Shown: positions 9,046 through 19,368 of the stretch, piece after piece | How positions within the stretch are numbered: the stretch's first letter is position 1 | How the letters are laid out: every line of letters starts with the position of its first letter | Assembly (NCBI GenBank): GCA_022844125.1 | Contig: JALHMI010000009.1 | Coordinates: 1-64,000 of the forward strand | Direction of reading: 5' to 3' | Length of the DNA stretch: 64,000 bases | From: Pirellulales bacterium | GTDB taxonomy: Bacteria > Planctomycetota > Planctomycetia > Pirellulales > PALSA-1355 | Position numbers and translations under genes: made by a program | Notes under the pieces: model-generated | Database searches by the model: none | What the model was told of the DNA's origin: nothing | Seen by the model: the letters and a program-made list of their open reading frames with translations, nothing else

Positions 9046-9969
9046 TTAGTTCCGGGACTGTACGGCGGCCACGCGCATGCCGATGTGATCGGCGCGCCGC
9101 TCTGGTTCGAATCGCAAACGAAATGCGCTGCGGCAGGCCCAGCCGTCGTCGGCCCAGCAGCCGCCGCGGCGGACGCGAGAGATGTCGCCGTGCTCGCTCC
9201 TCGTGGCGCTGCGCTGGGCAGAGTGCAGATCGACATCTTCACCGCGTGGCGGAAATCGCACGTACCAGTCGCGGCAACACTCGAACACGTTGCCGTGCAT
9301 GTCGTGTATGCCCCAGGCATTGGCCGGGTAACTGCCGACCGGCGCCGTGCGCTTAAGCGAGGGGCCTTGCTCGGCGCCGTTGTACGGCTTCCCCTGAAAG
9401 TTCGCCTGCTTGCTGCTCAGCGAGTCGCCGAATGCCGTGGCCGTGGTCGTGCGTGCCCGGCAGGCGTATTCCCATTCGGCCTCGGTCGGCAGGCGAAACT
9501 GCCAAGACGGCGGTAACTCGCCGGACTTGTGGGCAAGTTCCGTAAGCTTGCTGCAGAACAGTTCTGCTTCGGCGAAGTTCATCGAGTAGATCGGATGCGA
9601 GTCCCCCGCGCCAGCGGTCATTTCCGCCGGCATGCCGCGCATCACGCGCCGCCACTCGGCCTGAGTGACTTCATACTTGCCGATCCAGAAGCCCGTGAGG
9701 AATGAGGAAGTGCCGCGGTACTCGTCGGGCCGCCGCTCGGGTTCGGTGCGCGGGCTGCCGATGGTGAAGCTGCCGGCAGGGCACCAGCAAAGGGCGATCC
9801 CTTCCACGGTTTGCTCCTGGCCAGCTCGCTCACCAAAGAACGCGGAGGACGGAGCGTTATCGGTCGGCTTCGGATCATCGGCCAAGCCGGGCGACAAGCT
9901 GATAACGATCAAGCCAGGCGACAAGCTGATAACGATCAAGACTAGGACAACCCCGGTCGTTCGTCGCAT
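9046..9969 (-). CDS. Exported SUMF1-fold protein lacking the FGE cysteine pair
   Basis: 307 aa. A signal peptide containing a duplicated IVISLSPGL (see the repeat at 9884) precedes a SUMF1/FGE-sulfatase domain: GSFTIGSPRTEPERRPDE, GKYEVTQAEWRRVM, FRLPTEAEWEYACRA, NAWGIHDMHGNVFECCRDWY and RRGGCWADDGWACRSAFR. At the active-site region genuine FGEs have GGSxxC....C; here the first position is Asp (RGGCWADDGWAC), so copper-dependent formylglycine formation is not expected. Such proteins serve many roles, including ergothioneine-synthase-like enzymes and surface display folds; this one's role is unknown. Confidence 0.85.
   Translation of the reverse strand: MRRTTGVVLVLIVISLSPGLIVISLSPGLADDPKPTDNAPSSAFFGERAGQEQTVEGIALCWCPAGSFTIGSPRTEPERRPDEYRGTSSFLTGFWIGKYEVTQAEWRRVMRGMPAEMTAGAGDSHPIYSMNFAEAELFCSKLTELAHKSGELPPSWQFRLPTEAEWEYACRARTTTATAFGDSLSSKQANFQGKPYNGAEQGPSLKRTAPVGSYPANAWGIHDMHGNVFECCRDWYVRFPPRGEDVDLHSAQRSATRSEHGDISRVRRGGCWADDGWACRSAFRLRFEPERRADHIGMRVAAVQSRN
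9884..9937. repeat. 27-bp tandem duplication inside a signal peptide
   Basis: Two adjacent 27-base units (9884-9910 and 9911-9937) differ at one position and keep the reading frame. Each encodes nine residues, so the signal peptide of the SUMF1 protein reads IVISLSPGL twice. It looks like a recent slippage or duplication event. Confidence 0.9.
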
Positions 9970-10009
9970 ACGATCCTCCCGCCGGCTAAGTCTGTCGAAC
10001 GGAGTCTAC

Positions 10010-10468
10010 TCACTTCCGCCTGGCCTTCGGCTTCGCCTTTTCCGCCGCCTTGGCCTCGTTCTGCGCTACGCGGTACTTCACAATCTTTTTCACCAGAGCG
10101 ATCGGCAGCGGTCGATCGTGCGGGAACTGCACCGAGCCCTTCGCGCTCTTGTAGCCGGCGATCTCTTCCTGAAACGCCGCGATGCCCGCGCCGCCCGGAT
10201 AGAAGCCGACGTGGTTGGCATAGCCGGCATAGTGCACCAGGTTGCCGTGCAGTTTGAAAGTGGGGATGCCGTAGCCGATCGTCTCGGTCGCGTCCGGAGC
10301 AAGCCTGGCAATCGCCTGCCGCATCTGCTTTAGTCGCGACTGCACTTCCGGCGGGAAGCCTGCGATGTAGGCGTCGACGCTTGTGGCGGTGGACATCCCC
10401 CGCTTCGCCGCGGGCGTCTTGGTGCTTGGCGGTTTAGGGCGTGGCTGAAGACTCCGCTTGGCGGACAT
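10010..10468 (-). CDS. DUF1801 domain protein
   Basis: 152 aa. After a basic N-terminus comes the DUF1801/YdhG-like pattern: VDAYIAGFPPEVQSRLKQMR, ATETIGYGIPTFKLHG, YAGYANHVGFYPG and KGSVQFPHDRPLPIALVKKI, then a Lys/Ala-rich tail. The fold resembles the bacterial frataxin-like iron-chaperone proteins, and many genomes carry several copies of unknown function. An internal Met at about residue 25 (MSTATSV) is an equally plausible start. It is a soluble cytoplasmic protein with no obvious operon partner. Confidence 0.85.
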   Translation of the reverse strand: MSAKRSLQPRPKPPSTKTPAAKRGMSTATSVDAYIAGFPPEVQSRLKQMRQAIARLAPDATETIGYGIPTFKLHGNLVHYAGYANHVGFYPGGAGIAAFQEEIAGYKSAKGSVQFPHDRPLPIALVKKIVKYRVAQNEAKAAEKAKPKARRK

Positions 10469-10632
10469 GCTGTGTTCCCACTGCCAAAGGACAGGATGCT
10501 GCGCGCATTGTCCCGCCGGACGCGCTTCGCGTCAACGTTTTCGGAAGCAGCACATTGCTAAGCTGTTATTGCATCCGGCCGGCCGGCCATCTATCGTTGT
10601 GTCGTGGCGAACACTAGGCGGAGTTTCCAACC

Positions 10633-11358
10633 ATGGCCGGGCCATCAGGGCGGTTGATCGCAATTGGCGATGTGCACGGCTGCGTCCACGCGCTGGACGC
10701 CGTGCTCGAAGCGATTCTGCCCCGGCGTGCCGACACGCTGGTGTTTCTCGGCGACCTGGTCGATCAAGGTCGCGACACGCGCGATGTGATCGAACGCGTG
10801 ATGGCCCTGCCGGCTTCGTGCAACGTGGTGCTCATCGAGGGGAATCACGAGGAGATGATGCTTGCCGCGCGCGAGAGCGAGTCGGCCTTGCGCTACTGGG
10901 AGGTCGTTGGCGGCTATGCCACGATCAATTCTTATCGCTACGCCGGCAAGCTCAGCGACATTCCGCCCGAGCACTGGCGGCTGATCGAGTCCTGCCAGCC
11001 CTATTACGAAACCGACGAGTTCATCTTCACGCACGCGGGCTACTTGCCGGATCTGCCGATGGCTGAGCAGCCCGAGCATCAACTGCGCTGGGCGCTGCTG
11101 GACCCGGCCGACGCCCGGCCGCACTATTCTGGCAAGCGGGTGTTCGTCGGCCATACCGAGCAGCGCAACAGCGAAGTGCTCGACTTGGGTTTCATTTGCG
11201 ACCTGGACACGGCTTGTTACAAGCACGGCTGGCTCTCGGCGATGGACGCCCGCACTGGCCAGCTTTGGCAGGCGAGCCGGTTCGGCATGCTGCGCGATCC
11301 GAACGAAGCCCCGCACCGCGGCAAGGTGCCGGTAGCGGTGGAAGTGGCCGCCGAGTAG
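10633..11358 (+). CDS. Serine/threonine phosphatase-type metallophosphoesterase
   Basis: 241 aa. All five metal motifs of the PPP-like calcineurin superfamily are present in order: GDVHG, FLGDLVDQG, EGNHEE, FTHAG and VFVGHT. Length and spacing match bacterial protein phosphatases of the PrpA/PrpB or symmetrical Ap4A-hydrolase-like group; substrate cannot be decided. It has no signal peptide and starts with an ATG directly after CC. It is convergent with the sulfite-oxidase-like gene, with a stem-loop region between them. Confidence 0.9.
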   Translation: MAGPSGRLIAIGDVHGCVHALDAVLEAILPRRADTLVFLGDLVDQGRDTRDVIERVMALPASCNVVLIEGNHEEMMLAARESESALRYWEVVGGYATINSYRYAGKLSDIPPEHWRLIESCQPYYETDEFIFTHAGYLPDLPMAEQPEHQLRWALLDPADARPHYSGKRVFVGHTEQRNSEVLDLGFICDLDTACYKHGWLSAMDARTGQLWQASRFGMLRDPNEAPHRGKVPVAVEVAAE

Positions 11359-11368
11359 TTCCGCTCTA

Positions 11369-11452
11369 GCCCCCGGCTTTGCCGGTGGGGTTGCCGTGGC
11401 AATCGCTGGCGGCGGCGCTTGTGAAGAGCTCCCACGCAAAAGCCGGGGACTT
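11369..11452. terminator. REP-like hairpin between convergent genes
   Basis: The sequence CCCCCGGCTTTGCCGGTGGGG (written here in parts: CCGGC, TTT, GCCGG, with flanking C and G runs) at 11370-11390 folds into a hairpin. A diverged inverted copy lies near 11431-11450 (CCCACGCAAAAGCCGGGG). A near-identical hairpin sits at 24140-24163, also between convergent genes. It probably acts as a bidirectional transcript end; it lacks a strong U-tract. Confidence 0.45.
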
Positions 11453-11474
11453 GCAGCAAGCGGATCAACTTCGC

Positions 11475-12746
11475 CTACGTCACTTCGAGCGTGAACTGCT
11501 CGGGCGTAATTGATCCACTCTTCCGCAGCGGGCGCGGCAGCGGTTGGGCGTTGCCGTATTCGTCGATCGCGCGGCAGCGGAAGGTGTACTTGCCCGGCGC
11601 CAGGGCAGGGTGCACGCCGGCCCAATGCGCGGCACACAATCGCATCGGCCATTTGAGCGGTTTGCCCGTCTCGGAGTCGAAGCCGAGCATTGGCATCGGC
11701 AGTTTGCCGTCTGCGAACTCGCCGCCCCAATTCTCTGGCGGAGGCAGGATCTCCATGTCGACCCACGGCGCCGTCGTCAGGTAGGGATCGTCCTTGGGGC
11801 GCTGGTAGTCGGCCGGCTCTACGGACACCTGCACCTTGCTCAGCCCGCCGATCCCGCACTGGGCGAAGCCCGTGAGCGCGAGCTCGGTGCCGGCCTTGAT
11901 CTGGCGCGGGGCGCTGAGCGTCGCGGCAAACGTCTTCATCGGGCTGTCGACGTCGTTCCCTTGCTCGGCATAGGTGTCGTTCGAGTGCGGATAGTTCGTC
12001 AGCACCAGGTGCGACAGCCACTTCACGCTCTTGAAGCCATAGTGCTCGGGAACAACCACCCGCACTGGGCCACCGCGCTCGCTGCTGAGCCATTCGCCGT
12101 TAAACTTGTAGCAGAGAATGACCGGCGGCAGGCCGAAGTAGTCTTCCAGCACGCGGCCGACGGGGAGCGAGCTGCGGAAGATCTGCTTTTCGTCGTCGTT
12201 GTGGTAGCCGTAGTAGAACACGCGGCGAAGATCCTCGCGGGGCTCGGCCATCCAGACTACTTCGCGCAGCGGAATGCCTTCCCAGATGCCCATTCCCAGT
12301 GGGCAGCCCAGATTCAGGCAGGTCATCATCTTCGGAAACCGCACGGCGTGCTTCTCGGCCAGCGCCATCAACTGCGGGAAGTCGATCGCATTGCCGTTCT
12401 CCTTGGTCATAGGGTTCCGCAGGCGCACCGGATGATCGGGATCGGGAATCACTTCCAGCTTCCACGAGTCGCGCGTCATGCCGACTTCCTGCTTCTTCTC
12501 GTCCGGCAATTCGTGTGGCACCGGCTCGCCGCGCGAGACGTCGCCGAACAGCTTGTCGGGCGTCAAGTAGGAGCCAAAGCGTTCTGCCTTTTCGGCTTCG
12601 TTCGGAAAGAGCTTTCCTTCACCGCGGGCGGGGATCGCCCAGTGCGTGAGGGCGTTCGTCGCCGCCAGGCCCGCCACGCCGAGCTTCATGAAGTACCGCC
12701 GGGAGAGACGCACGTGTTCTTCTAGGAACGGGTTCGATTCGCGCAT
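11475..12746 (-). CDS. Exported molybdopterin oxidoreductase, sulfite-oxidase fold
   Basis: 423 aa. A Tat signal (LSRRYFMKLGVAGLAATNAL) is expected for a cofactor-loaded protein. The Mo-binding domain includes MMTCLNLGCPLG (C143 is the candidate Mo ligand, C148 nearby) followed by WEGIPLREVVWMAEP, GLPPVILCYKFNGEWLS and RGGPVRVVVPEHYGFKSVKW. From about residue 280 comes the immunoglobulin-like dimerisation domain (LSAPRQIKAGTELALTGFA, APGKYTFRCRAIDEYGNAQ). The family oxidises sulfite or reduces S-/N-oxides in the periplasm. No cytochrome or haem subunit is adjacent. A start at 13046 would add an unlikely stretch before the Tat motif. Confidence 0.88.
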   Translation of the reverse strand: MRESNPFLEEHVRLSRRYFMKLGVAGLAATNALTHWAIPARGEGKLFPNEAEKAERFGSYLTPDKLFGDVSRGEPVPHELPDEKKQEVGMTRDSWKLEVIPDPDHPVRLRNPMTKENGNAIDFPQLMALAEKHAVRFPKMMTCLNLGCPLGMGIWEGIPLREVVWMAEPREDLRRVFYYGYHNDDEKQIFRSSLPVGRVLEDYFGLPPVILCYKFNGEWLSSERGGPVRVVVPEHYGFKSVKWLSHLVLTNYPHSNDTYAEQGNDVDSPMKTFAATLSAPRQIKAGTELALTGFAQCGIGGLSKVQVSVEPADYQRPKDDPYLTTAPWVDMEILPPPENWGGEFADGKLPMPMLGFDSETGKPLKWPMRLCAAHWAGVHPALAPGKYTFRCRAIDEYGNAQPLPRPLRKSGSITPEQFTLEVT

Positions 12747-12937
12747 GATTGCTCGCCTAAAATTGAAGGCCTGAGTTTCGCCAGTCGATTCGACCAGCGC
12801 GACGGGTGCGCAGGTTCTGTCGGCGGGCGGCTGCTGGGAGGCAGAAGTCAGGACCGCGGTACGAGCAAGTATGGCGCAGTCTGGAACGCGACCGCAAGTA
12901 GATTCGGACATGACGAAGTGCCAGTTCAGCCGATCGC

Positions 12938-14053
12938 CTACTTCGTCGACTTCGCGCAGCGAAAGCCGATATGGCTGGCTGCGCTGGTGGGTTCGCCTTT
13001 GCCGCGTCCGCCCGGCAGGTAGCGCACGCAGTACATGTCGCTGCACAGGAACGAGCCGCCGCGCTGCACGCGCTTTGGCAGGCCCGGCTCCTGCGGATCG
13101 AAGCTATCCTCGGGACCGACCGGATTCTTTCCAGTGGGGTGCAGGTACGTATCGGGCCGATACCAGTCGGAGCACCATTCCCAGACGTTGCCGCTCATGT
13201 CGACCAGGCCGTAGCGGTTGGCCGGATACTTGCCGACCGGCGCTGTGCGCACGAAGCCGTCTTGCTGGGCGTTCTCGTTCGGGAAGTTCCCCTGCCAGAT
13301 ATTCGCCTGCCACTTACCGTCCATCAAAAGTTCACCGCCCCAGCAGAACGGCTGCCGATCGAGACCGCCACGCGCGGCAAACTCCCACTCGGCTTCCGTG
13401 GGTAGCCGTTTGCCGGCCCAGTCGGCGTAGGCCTTGGCATCGACCCAGGCGACGTGCACGGCCGGATGATCCTCGCGACCTTCGATGGTGCTGTCGGGTC
13501 CCTCGGGATGTTTCCAGCATGCGCCGGGCACGTACTGCCACCACTGGAAATGATCGCCCAGCGGCACGGCTTCCGTCGGCGGCGTGAATACGATCGAACC
13601 GGCCACGAGCTTCTCGGCCGGCACGCCGGGATAGTCCTCGGCCTTGGGCGCCTTCTCGGCGAAAGTCACATAGCCTGTCGCGTCGACGAACTTCGCGAAC
13701 TCGGCGTTGGTCACTTCGTGTTTATCGAGCCAGAAACCGTCAACCGTCACCAGGTGCTCCGGCTGCGCGTCGGGAAACGTGTTGTCGCCCATCCAATAGC
13801 TGCCGCCGGGAATCCAGGCCATGCCTTCTGGCGCGGGGCCGGGAGCGGGCGCGTCGTTGATCGCCGGCGAGTTGCTGGCCGGTGTGAGCGTGGCAGCGGC
13901 AGGGGAAGTGTCCGGCGTGGCGGGAAAGAATCGCGGCGCGAACACCGCTGCTACGATCAGCACGATGCCGGCAGCGATTAGCCAGCCTTGCCAGGGACGG
14001 GCGCGGCGAGATGGGGAACTGGACTTGCGAGTAGTTTCGGCGGAACCGGCCAT
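12938..14053 (-). CDS. Formylglycine-generating enzyme, membrane anchored
   Basis: 371 aa. A cytoplasmic basic N-terminus and one TM helix (WLIAAGIVLIVAAVFAPRFF) anchor a SUMF1 domain: IPGGSYWMGDNTFPDAQPEH, DKHEVTNAEFAKFV, RLPTEAEWEFAARGG, YGLVDMSGNVWEWCSDWY and GGSFLCSDMYCVRY. C337 and C342 sit where the catalytic pair of human and bacterial FGEs lies, and SAASHIGFRC follows as in those enzymes. It would convert the CxPxR cysteine of sulfatases to formylglycine; two such sulfatases (5856, 30757) are in this window. Alone among the three SUMF1 genes here it has the full pair. Confidence 0.88.
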   Translation of the reverse strand: MAGSAETTRKSSSPSRRARPWQGWLIAAGIVLIVAAVFAPRFFPATPDTSPAAATLTPASNSPAINDAPAPGPAPEGMAWIPGGSYWMGDNTFPDAQPEHLVTVDGFWLDKHEVTNAEFAKFVDATGYVTFAEKAPKAEDYPGVPAEKLVAGSIVFTPPTEAVPLGDHFQWWQYVPGACWKHPEGPDSTIEGREDHPAVHVAWVDAKAYADWAGKRLPTEAEWEFAARGGLDRQPFCWGGELLMDGKWQANIWQGNFPNENAQQDGFVRTAPVGKYPANRYGLVDMSGNVWEWCSDWYRPDTYLHPTGKNPVGPEDSFDPQEPGLPKRVQRGGSFLCSDMYCVRYLPGGRGKGEPTSAASHIGFRCAKSTK

Positions 14054-14249
14054 TCGACATTCAGCGCAGTGACTGGCTAAAAGACAACAGTCTTTCTATC
14101 TATTGCTATCCATTGTCGCCCGCTGGCGGCTTGCCGTCCAGCATGCTTTCGGGCGAGCGATTGTTCTTAGAGCCGCTGCCGCCCCCCGGTATAATGCCCG
14201 AGCGGCGGATGTACGACCACGGCCAGGCTTAATGATGGAGGGCGGCGTC

Positions 14250-15767
<1,518 letters not shown>

Positions 15768-15779
15768 CGAACAACGCAA

Positions 15780-16715
15780 TCAGCGGCGACGCCATTGCCA
15801 GGCAAGGGTCGCGATGATCCCCAGGGCCGCGATGGTGAGCGATGACGGCTCGGGTACGGCCGCAACGCGAAATCCGAGACTGCTGCCGCTGTCGTTGGGG
15901 CTAAAATAACCCCGCGTTGACGACGCTAGGAAGGCACTGATGTCGTTCCACGAGCCGCCGCGAATTGTCCGAAATGAATTGTTCAACGCTTCGTTCCACT
16001 CCCAGACGTTGCCACCTTGATCGAAAGTGCCATAGGGACTCTGCGCGGTGGAGTAAGCGCCTGCCTCGGTCAAGTCTCCGAGCACAAAGGCGTAGTTGGC
16101 GGAGTTGCTGTCGCCCGGCGGTAGTTGAGCATTTGGGGCCGAGTTACTTGATGTCGGATACGCGTAGTAAGAGTTGCTTGCCGGATCATAGTAGGCGGCC
16201 TTGTACCATTCGTTCTCGCTTGGTAGGTACCAGGTGGCGCCAGGGTTTCGCGTGATCGTTGGTCCATTGCCCGGCACGATTGTTCCGCCCGTCAGTGTGT
16301 AGGCTCCACTTTCCGTGTCACCGTTGCCCTGGCCATTGTGCAGCCAGTTCGAGAATCGCAACGCGTCGTACCAACTAACATAGACAACAGGCTTATTCTC
16401 CCGTCCAGCGATTGTCGTATAGGTAAAGCTGCCGTCCGTGCCCGTGCGAGTGATGCCGCCATAGCCATCACTCATGTTGGGATCGTATAACGCCAACGGA
16501 TCGGATGTGGCCTTGGCATTCAGGAATGCAGCATACTGTGCGTTCGTAACTTCAGTGGAACCGATTCGATAGTCGTTAGACACCGAGCCGAACCCTGTTG
16601 AGTCGGGCCCGTTGTTGGCATTTCCTATCGCAACGGTGTCAATCGTGATAGCGCCAGCGGTGACGCTCGACGCAACCCAGGCTCCAATTATCGTGAGTAC
16701 AGCGCGCATGCGCAA
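15780..16715 (-). CDS. PEP-CTERM SUMF1-fold protein
   Basis: 311 aa. Signal peptide (VLTIIGAWVASSVTAGA), then a SUMF1 domain: RIGSTEVTNAQYAAFLNA, GRENKPVVYVSWYDALRFSNW, TWYLPSENEWYKAAYY, GGNVWEWNEAL and RGGSWNDISAFLASSTR. The catalytic cysteines of FGE are absent (GGSWND). The C-terminus AVPEPSSLTIAALGIIATLAWQWRRR, given here for its VPEP motif, hydrophobic helix and Arg cluster, is a PEP-CTERM sorting signal, so the protein is probably processed by an exosortase and placed on the surface. Function unknown; this is a common planctomycete and verrucomicrobial architecture. Confidence 0.9.
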   Translation of the reverse strand: MRMRAVLTIIGAWVASSVTAGAITIDTVAIGNANNGPDSTGFGSVSNDYRIGSTEVTNAQYAAFLNAKATSDPLALYDPNMSDGYGGITRTGTDGSFTYTTIAGRENKPVVYVSWYDALRFSNWLHNGQGNGDTESGAYTLTGGTIVPGNGPTITRNPGATWYLPSENEWYKAAYYDPASNSYYAYPTSSNSAPNAQLPPGDSNSANYAFVLGDLTEAGAYSTAQSPYGTFDQGGNVWEWNEALNNSFRTIRGGSWNDISAFLASSTRGYFSPNDSGSSLGFRVAAVPEPSSLTIAALGIIATLAWQWRRR

Positions 16716-16873
16716 TTTCTCCGGCGTGTGACAGGTGAGAAGTCACCCAAGAATTAGGCGACTCAGAGATGGCGAGTGATCGCAGTAGCCGGCTACCGAA
16801 AAGTGGAGCGGAGAGGCATCGAGAAATACAGTATGGTTGCCGGATGGGCCGTCATCAACCGGGGCCATGCAAA

Positions 16874-16890
16874 CTTGGCCGCAGGCCAAG
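16874..16890 (-). terminator. Hairpin downstream of the MlrC gene
   Basis: CTTGGCC (16874-16880) and GGCCAAG (16884-16890) form a 7-bp stem with a 3-nt loop, 34 bases past the MlrC stop on the minus strand, followed by only three Us. A weak terminator at best. Confidence 0.3.
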
Positions 16891-16923
16891 GCATGAGCGT
16901 GGAAACCTTCCGCTCGCGTATTT

Positions 16924-18390
16924 CTAGATTGCTTCCAGCGGAAACAGCGGTTTCCGCCGACGTTGGTAGTTGAGCTGTGAGAGGTCGGCCGTGGCAATCC
17001 CCGGCGTGTTCACGCGAATCATCGTTGGGCAGACCGACTTGTAGGCGGCCACCGGAGCGTGCACGCCCTTGGCCACGATCGCCTTGAAGCTCTTCGGATC
17101 GAGCCCGCAACTGGTGAGCTGCCCCAGGCTGAATGGGGCGACACGCTCGGTCGTGAGCATCACGGTTTGCCCCCCGGGTAGTTCTACCACGGCGGTGCGG
17201 CCCATTGAGTACCCGGTGCGGCCGCCGTGCCGGGCTTCACTCTCCGTGAACTTGCCATCGAACAGGCCCAGTACTTTAGCGTTCGAGGTGATGGGCGCGC
17301 CGGCTTCCTTGGGACCTTTGCCGCCGATGGTCAAGGAAACGTTCTTGCCCTTGCCGGCCTTTTCCGCCGCTTCGACCGCGGCCGGATCGTGCAGGCAGAC
17401 AAACGCCGACTTCACGCCCGCGTCGATGAGCGCCTTGAGCAGCACGGTGCCATCGCCCGGCGCTCCGCCGCCAACGTTGTCTCCCATGTCCAGGAGGCAG
17501 GTGGGCGTCATACCACGCGCGGCCTGAGCGACGGCTGCTTCGACCTCGATGAGTTGTCCCACAAAAGCACTGCGCCGATGTCGCAGGTACTCGGCGAAGT
17601 CGTCCGCCAGCGCCCGGGCCAGATCCGGATCGTCGTCAGTGACCACGAGCACACTGGTTCCCATCTCGCGGACGTCGGCGTAGGGGAACCCCAGCATCAG
17701 GCTGGCCGAGAGCACGCGGCGATCGGCCATCAGGTCGCCGAGTGCTTCGTAACACTCACGGCACGGGGAGCTGCTCGTGTTCTGTCGCTCGATGTTGATC
17801 GCCAGCGGCGGATAGGCGGCCGCCTGCGTGGGGCGGCACTTGCCCTTGAGCATGCGCGACAGAAGCTTGGCAGCTTCGATCCCGCGATCGCGCTGATCGA
17901 GATGCGGATTCGTGCGGTAGGCCACCAGCGCGTTCGCTGCCCGGACCATCGTTTCGGTCAGGTTGGCGTGCAGGTCGAGCGTCCCGACAATGGGGAGTCG
18001 CGGGCTGACGCGTGATCGCAGTTCGCGGAGCCACGCGCCGTCCATGTCCGGAGCGTTCTCGGCCACACCGGCGCCGTGCGGTGCGACCAGGAGGCCGTCC
18101 AGTTCGCCGGCCGCCTTGAGTTCATCACTCATGCGCGCGAGCAACTTCTCGAGGGTGCGAGCGGCAACCACACCGCCGGGCAGAGCCCAGGCCAGAAAAA
18201 TCGGCACGGCTTCGATCTGTTCGTCGGCCAGTCCCGCCAAGAAGCCGCCCACCTCGTGGTGCGAGTCGGCATAGGCTTCGCAGATCGCCTGACCACTGAG
18301 CAAAGCTCCTTGTTCGAAGTGATCGAGCGTCGTCAGGCCGGGTGCAAAGGTATTCGACTCGTGCTGCAAGGCGATGATGCCGACCCGCAT
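16924..18390 (-). CDS. M81 family metallopeptidase (MlrC-like)
   Basis: 488 aa. The full MlrC pattern is present: IIALQHESNTFAPG at the start, LVAPHGAGVAEN, VGTLDLHANLTETMV, an N-terminal DUF1485 half and a C-terminal half with LLDMGDNVGGGAPGDGT and GRTGYSMGRTAVV. The founding enzyme opens linear microcystin peptides and uses zinc; most relatives act on unknown substrates. No signal peptide. It starts two bases after the stop of the RraA gene, so they form an operon; a shared role in degrading a small carbonyl or peptide compound is an inference. Confidence 0.92.
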   Translation of the reverse strand: MRVGIIALQHESNTFAPGLTTLDHFEQGALLSGQAICEAYADSHHEVGGFLAGLADEQIEAVPIFLAWALPGGVVAARTLEKLLARMSDELKAAGELDGLLVAPHGAGVAENAPDMDGAWLRELRSRVSPRLPIVGTLDLHANLTETMVRAANALVAYRTNPHLDQRDRGIEAAKLLSRMLKGKCRPTQAAAYPPLAINIERQNTSSSPCRECYEALGDLMADRRVLSASLMLGFPYADVREMGTSVLVVTDDDPDLARALADDFAEYLRHRRSAFVGQLIEVEAAVAQAARGMTPTCLLDMGDNVGGGAPGDGTVLLKALIDAGVKSAFVCLHDPAAVEAAEKAGKGKNVSLTIGGKGPKEAGAPITSNAKVLGLFDGKFTESEARHGGRTGYSMGRTAVVELPGGQTVMLTTERVAPFSLGQLTSCGLDPKSFKAIVAKGVHAPVAAYKSVCPTMIRVNTPGIATADLSQLNYQRRRKPLFPLEAI

Positions 18391-18392
18391 GT

Positions 18393-19049
18393 TCAGAGGA
18401 CTCCGTATTTTTTGAAGACGTCGGCGGCTTTGCTGCCGGCGCGGATTTCGTTGCGAACGACGTTTTCGGCTGTCACCTTGTCCCAGGCCCTGGCCAGCGC
18501 CTCTTGTTCGACTTCGCGTGGGATGACCGCGGCGCCGTCGGCATCCGCAATCACGAGGTCACCTGGCCGAATCGAGACTCCGCCAATCTCAACCGGCACA
18601 TCCACCGCAGTCACCCGCTGCCGATGCAAACTATCGAGCGGCGAGGTTCCGCGGGCAAACACCAGAAACCCCATTGCGTCCATCGCGGCCACGTCGCGCA
18701 CGGCCCCATCGATGAGCGCGCCGGCACAACCGCGATTGCGGGCCGCAGTCGAAAGCAGCTCGCCCCAGATGCCCGAACGCATGGAGCCCGCGGCCGCGGC
18801 GACGATCACGTCGTCGCGCCGGCATTCGTCGACTGCGACCAGCTCGAGCTCGTACGGCCGGTCGTCGTGCTCGCAGTCTTCCCACTGGGTCGTTTTCGCA
18901 CGCCCGAGCAGAACGCCCATCCCGCTTCGCCGCGACAGCGCAGCGGCAAACGCCTGACTGCGCAGTCCGAGCGCATCAAGCACGTCGGTGACCACGGCCG
19001 TGTAGAGCACGGTGCGAAGGCTGACGATGTCGAGCGGGATGGCGGTCAT
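18393..19049 (-). CDS. RraA-family protein (4-hydroxy-4-methyl-2-oxoglutarate aldolase-like)
   Basis: 218 aa. The RraA/HMG-aldolase fold is shown by VVTDVLDALGLRSQAF, SGIWGELLSTAARNRG, GALIDGAVRDVAAM and PGDLVIADADGAAVIP. In aldolase members the GxGxxxGEL-type loop and the Arg-Asp of GAVRD bind the keto acid and a divalent metal; both are present here, with SGIWGEL replacing the usual loop. The family also includes the RNase E inhibitor. Context with MlrC favours a metabolic enzyme over an RNase regulator. First gene of a two-gene unit. Confidence 0.87.
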   Translation of the reverse strand: MTAIPLDIVSLRTVLYTAVVTDVLDALGLRSQAFAAALSRRSGMGVLLGRAKTTQWEDCEHDDRPYELELVAVDECRRDDVIVAAAAGSMRSGIWGELLSTAARNRGCAGALIDGAVRDVAAMDAMGFLVFARGTSPLDSLHRQRVTAVDVPVEIGGVSIRPGDLVIADADGAAVIPREVEQEALARAWDKVTAENVVRNEIRAGSKAADVFKKYGVL

Positions 19050-19368
19050 GGCGCGCGGAAAGCGAGGTCATTCACGGGTTCGGCCCAACAAGAAGCCGGC
19101 GCGAATCCGCCAGAGTTCGCGCTTGCGATCAGTACGCCGGCAGTATACACGCCGCGCCGGCCGATTGCACCTGGGGTGGTGAGGACCAAAAGAATCCGGC
19201 CAAAATTTCGCCGTCGTTACGGCTGTGAGGGCCGTAGCGTCTATCCGGTCGCGGAAACCGCTGCCCACGTTGCGCGCTGTCCGGCCTTGCGCTCCCTGGC
19301 ATGGCCTATGTTTTCCGTGGGGCAGACGCCTCGGGCAAGTTGAGACTCTCAATTTTTGCAGGTGGGCA
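19050..19368. other. Divergent intergenic region
   Basis: 319 bases between the divergent RraA and PilZ genes. It must contain both promoters, but I found no confident boxes or inverted repeats. An in-frame extension of the PilZ gene to 19225 lies here; it is Pro/Arg-rich and was not accepted. Confidence 0.4.

Noticed and set aside
10645-12093. 482-codon minus-strand frame opposite the metallophosphatase
   Set aside because: It runs through two real genes in a wrong frame and has no motifs.
11544-12725. 393-codon plus-strand frame opposite the sulfite-oxidase-like gene
   Set aside because: Antisense shadow: low-complexity Arg/Val/His composition and no recognisable domain, while the minus strand has a complete family match.
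18393-19049. RraA protein read as an RNase E regulator
   Set aside because: It keeps aldolase-type residues and is tied to MlrC; no degradosome context is visible.
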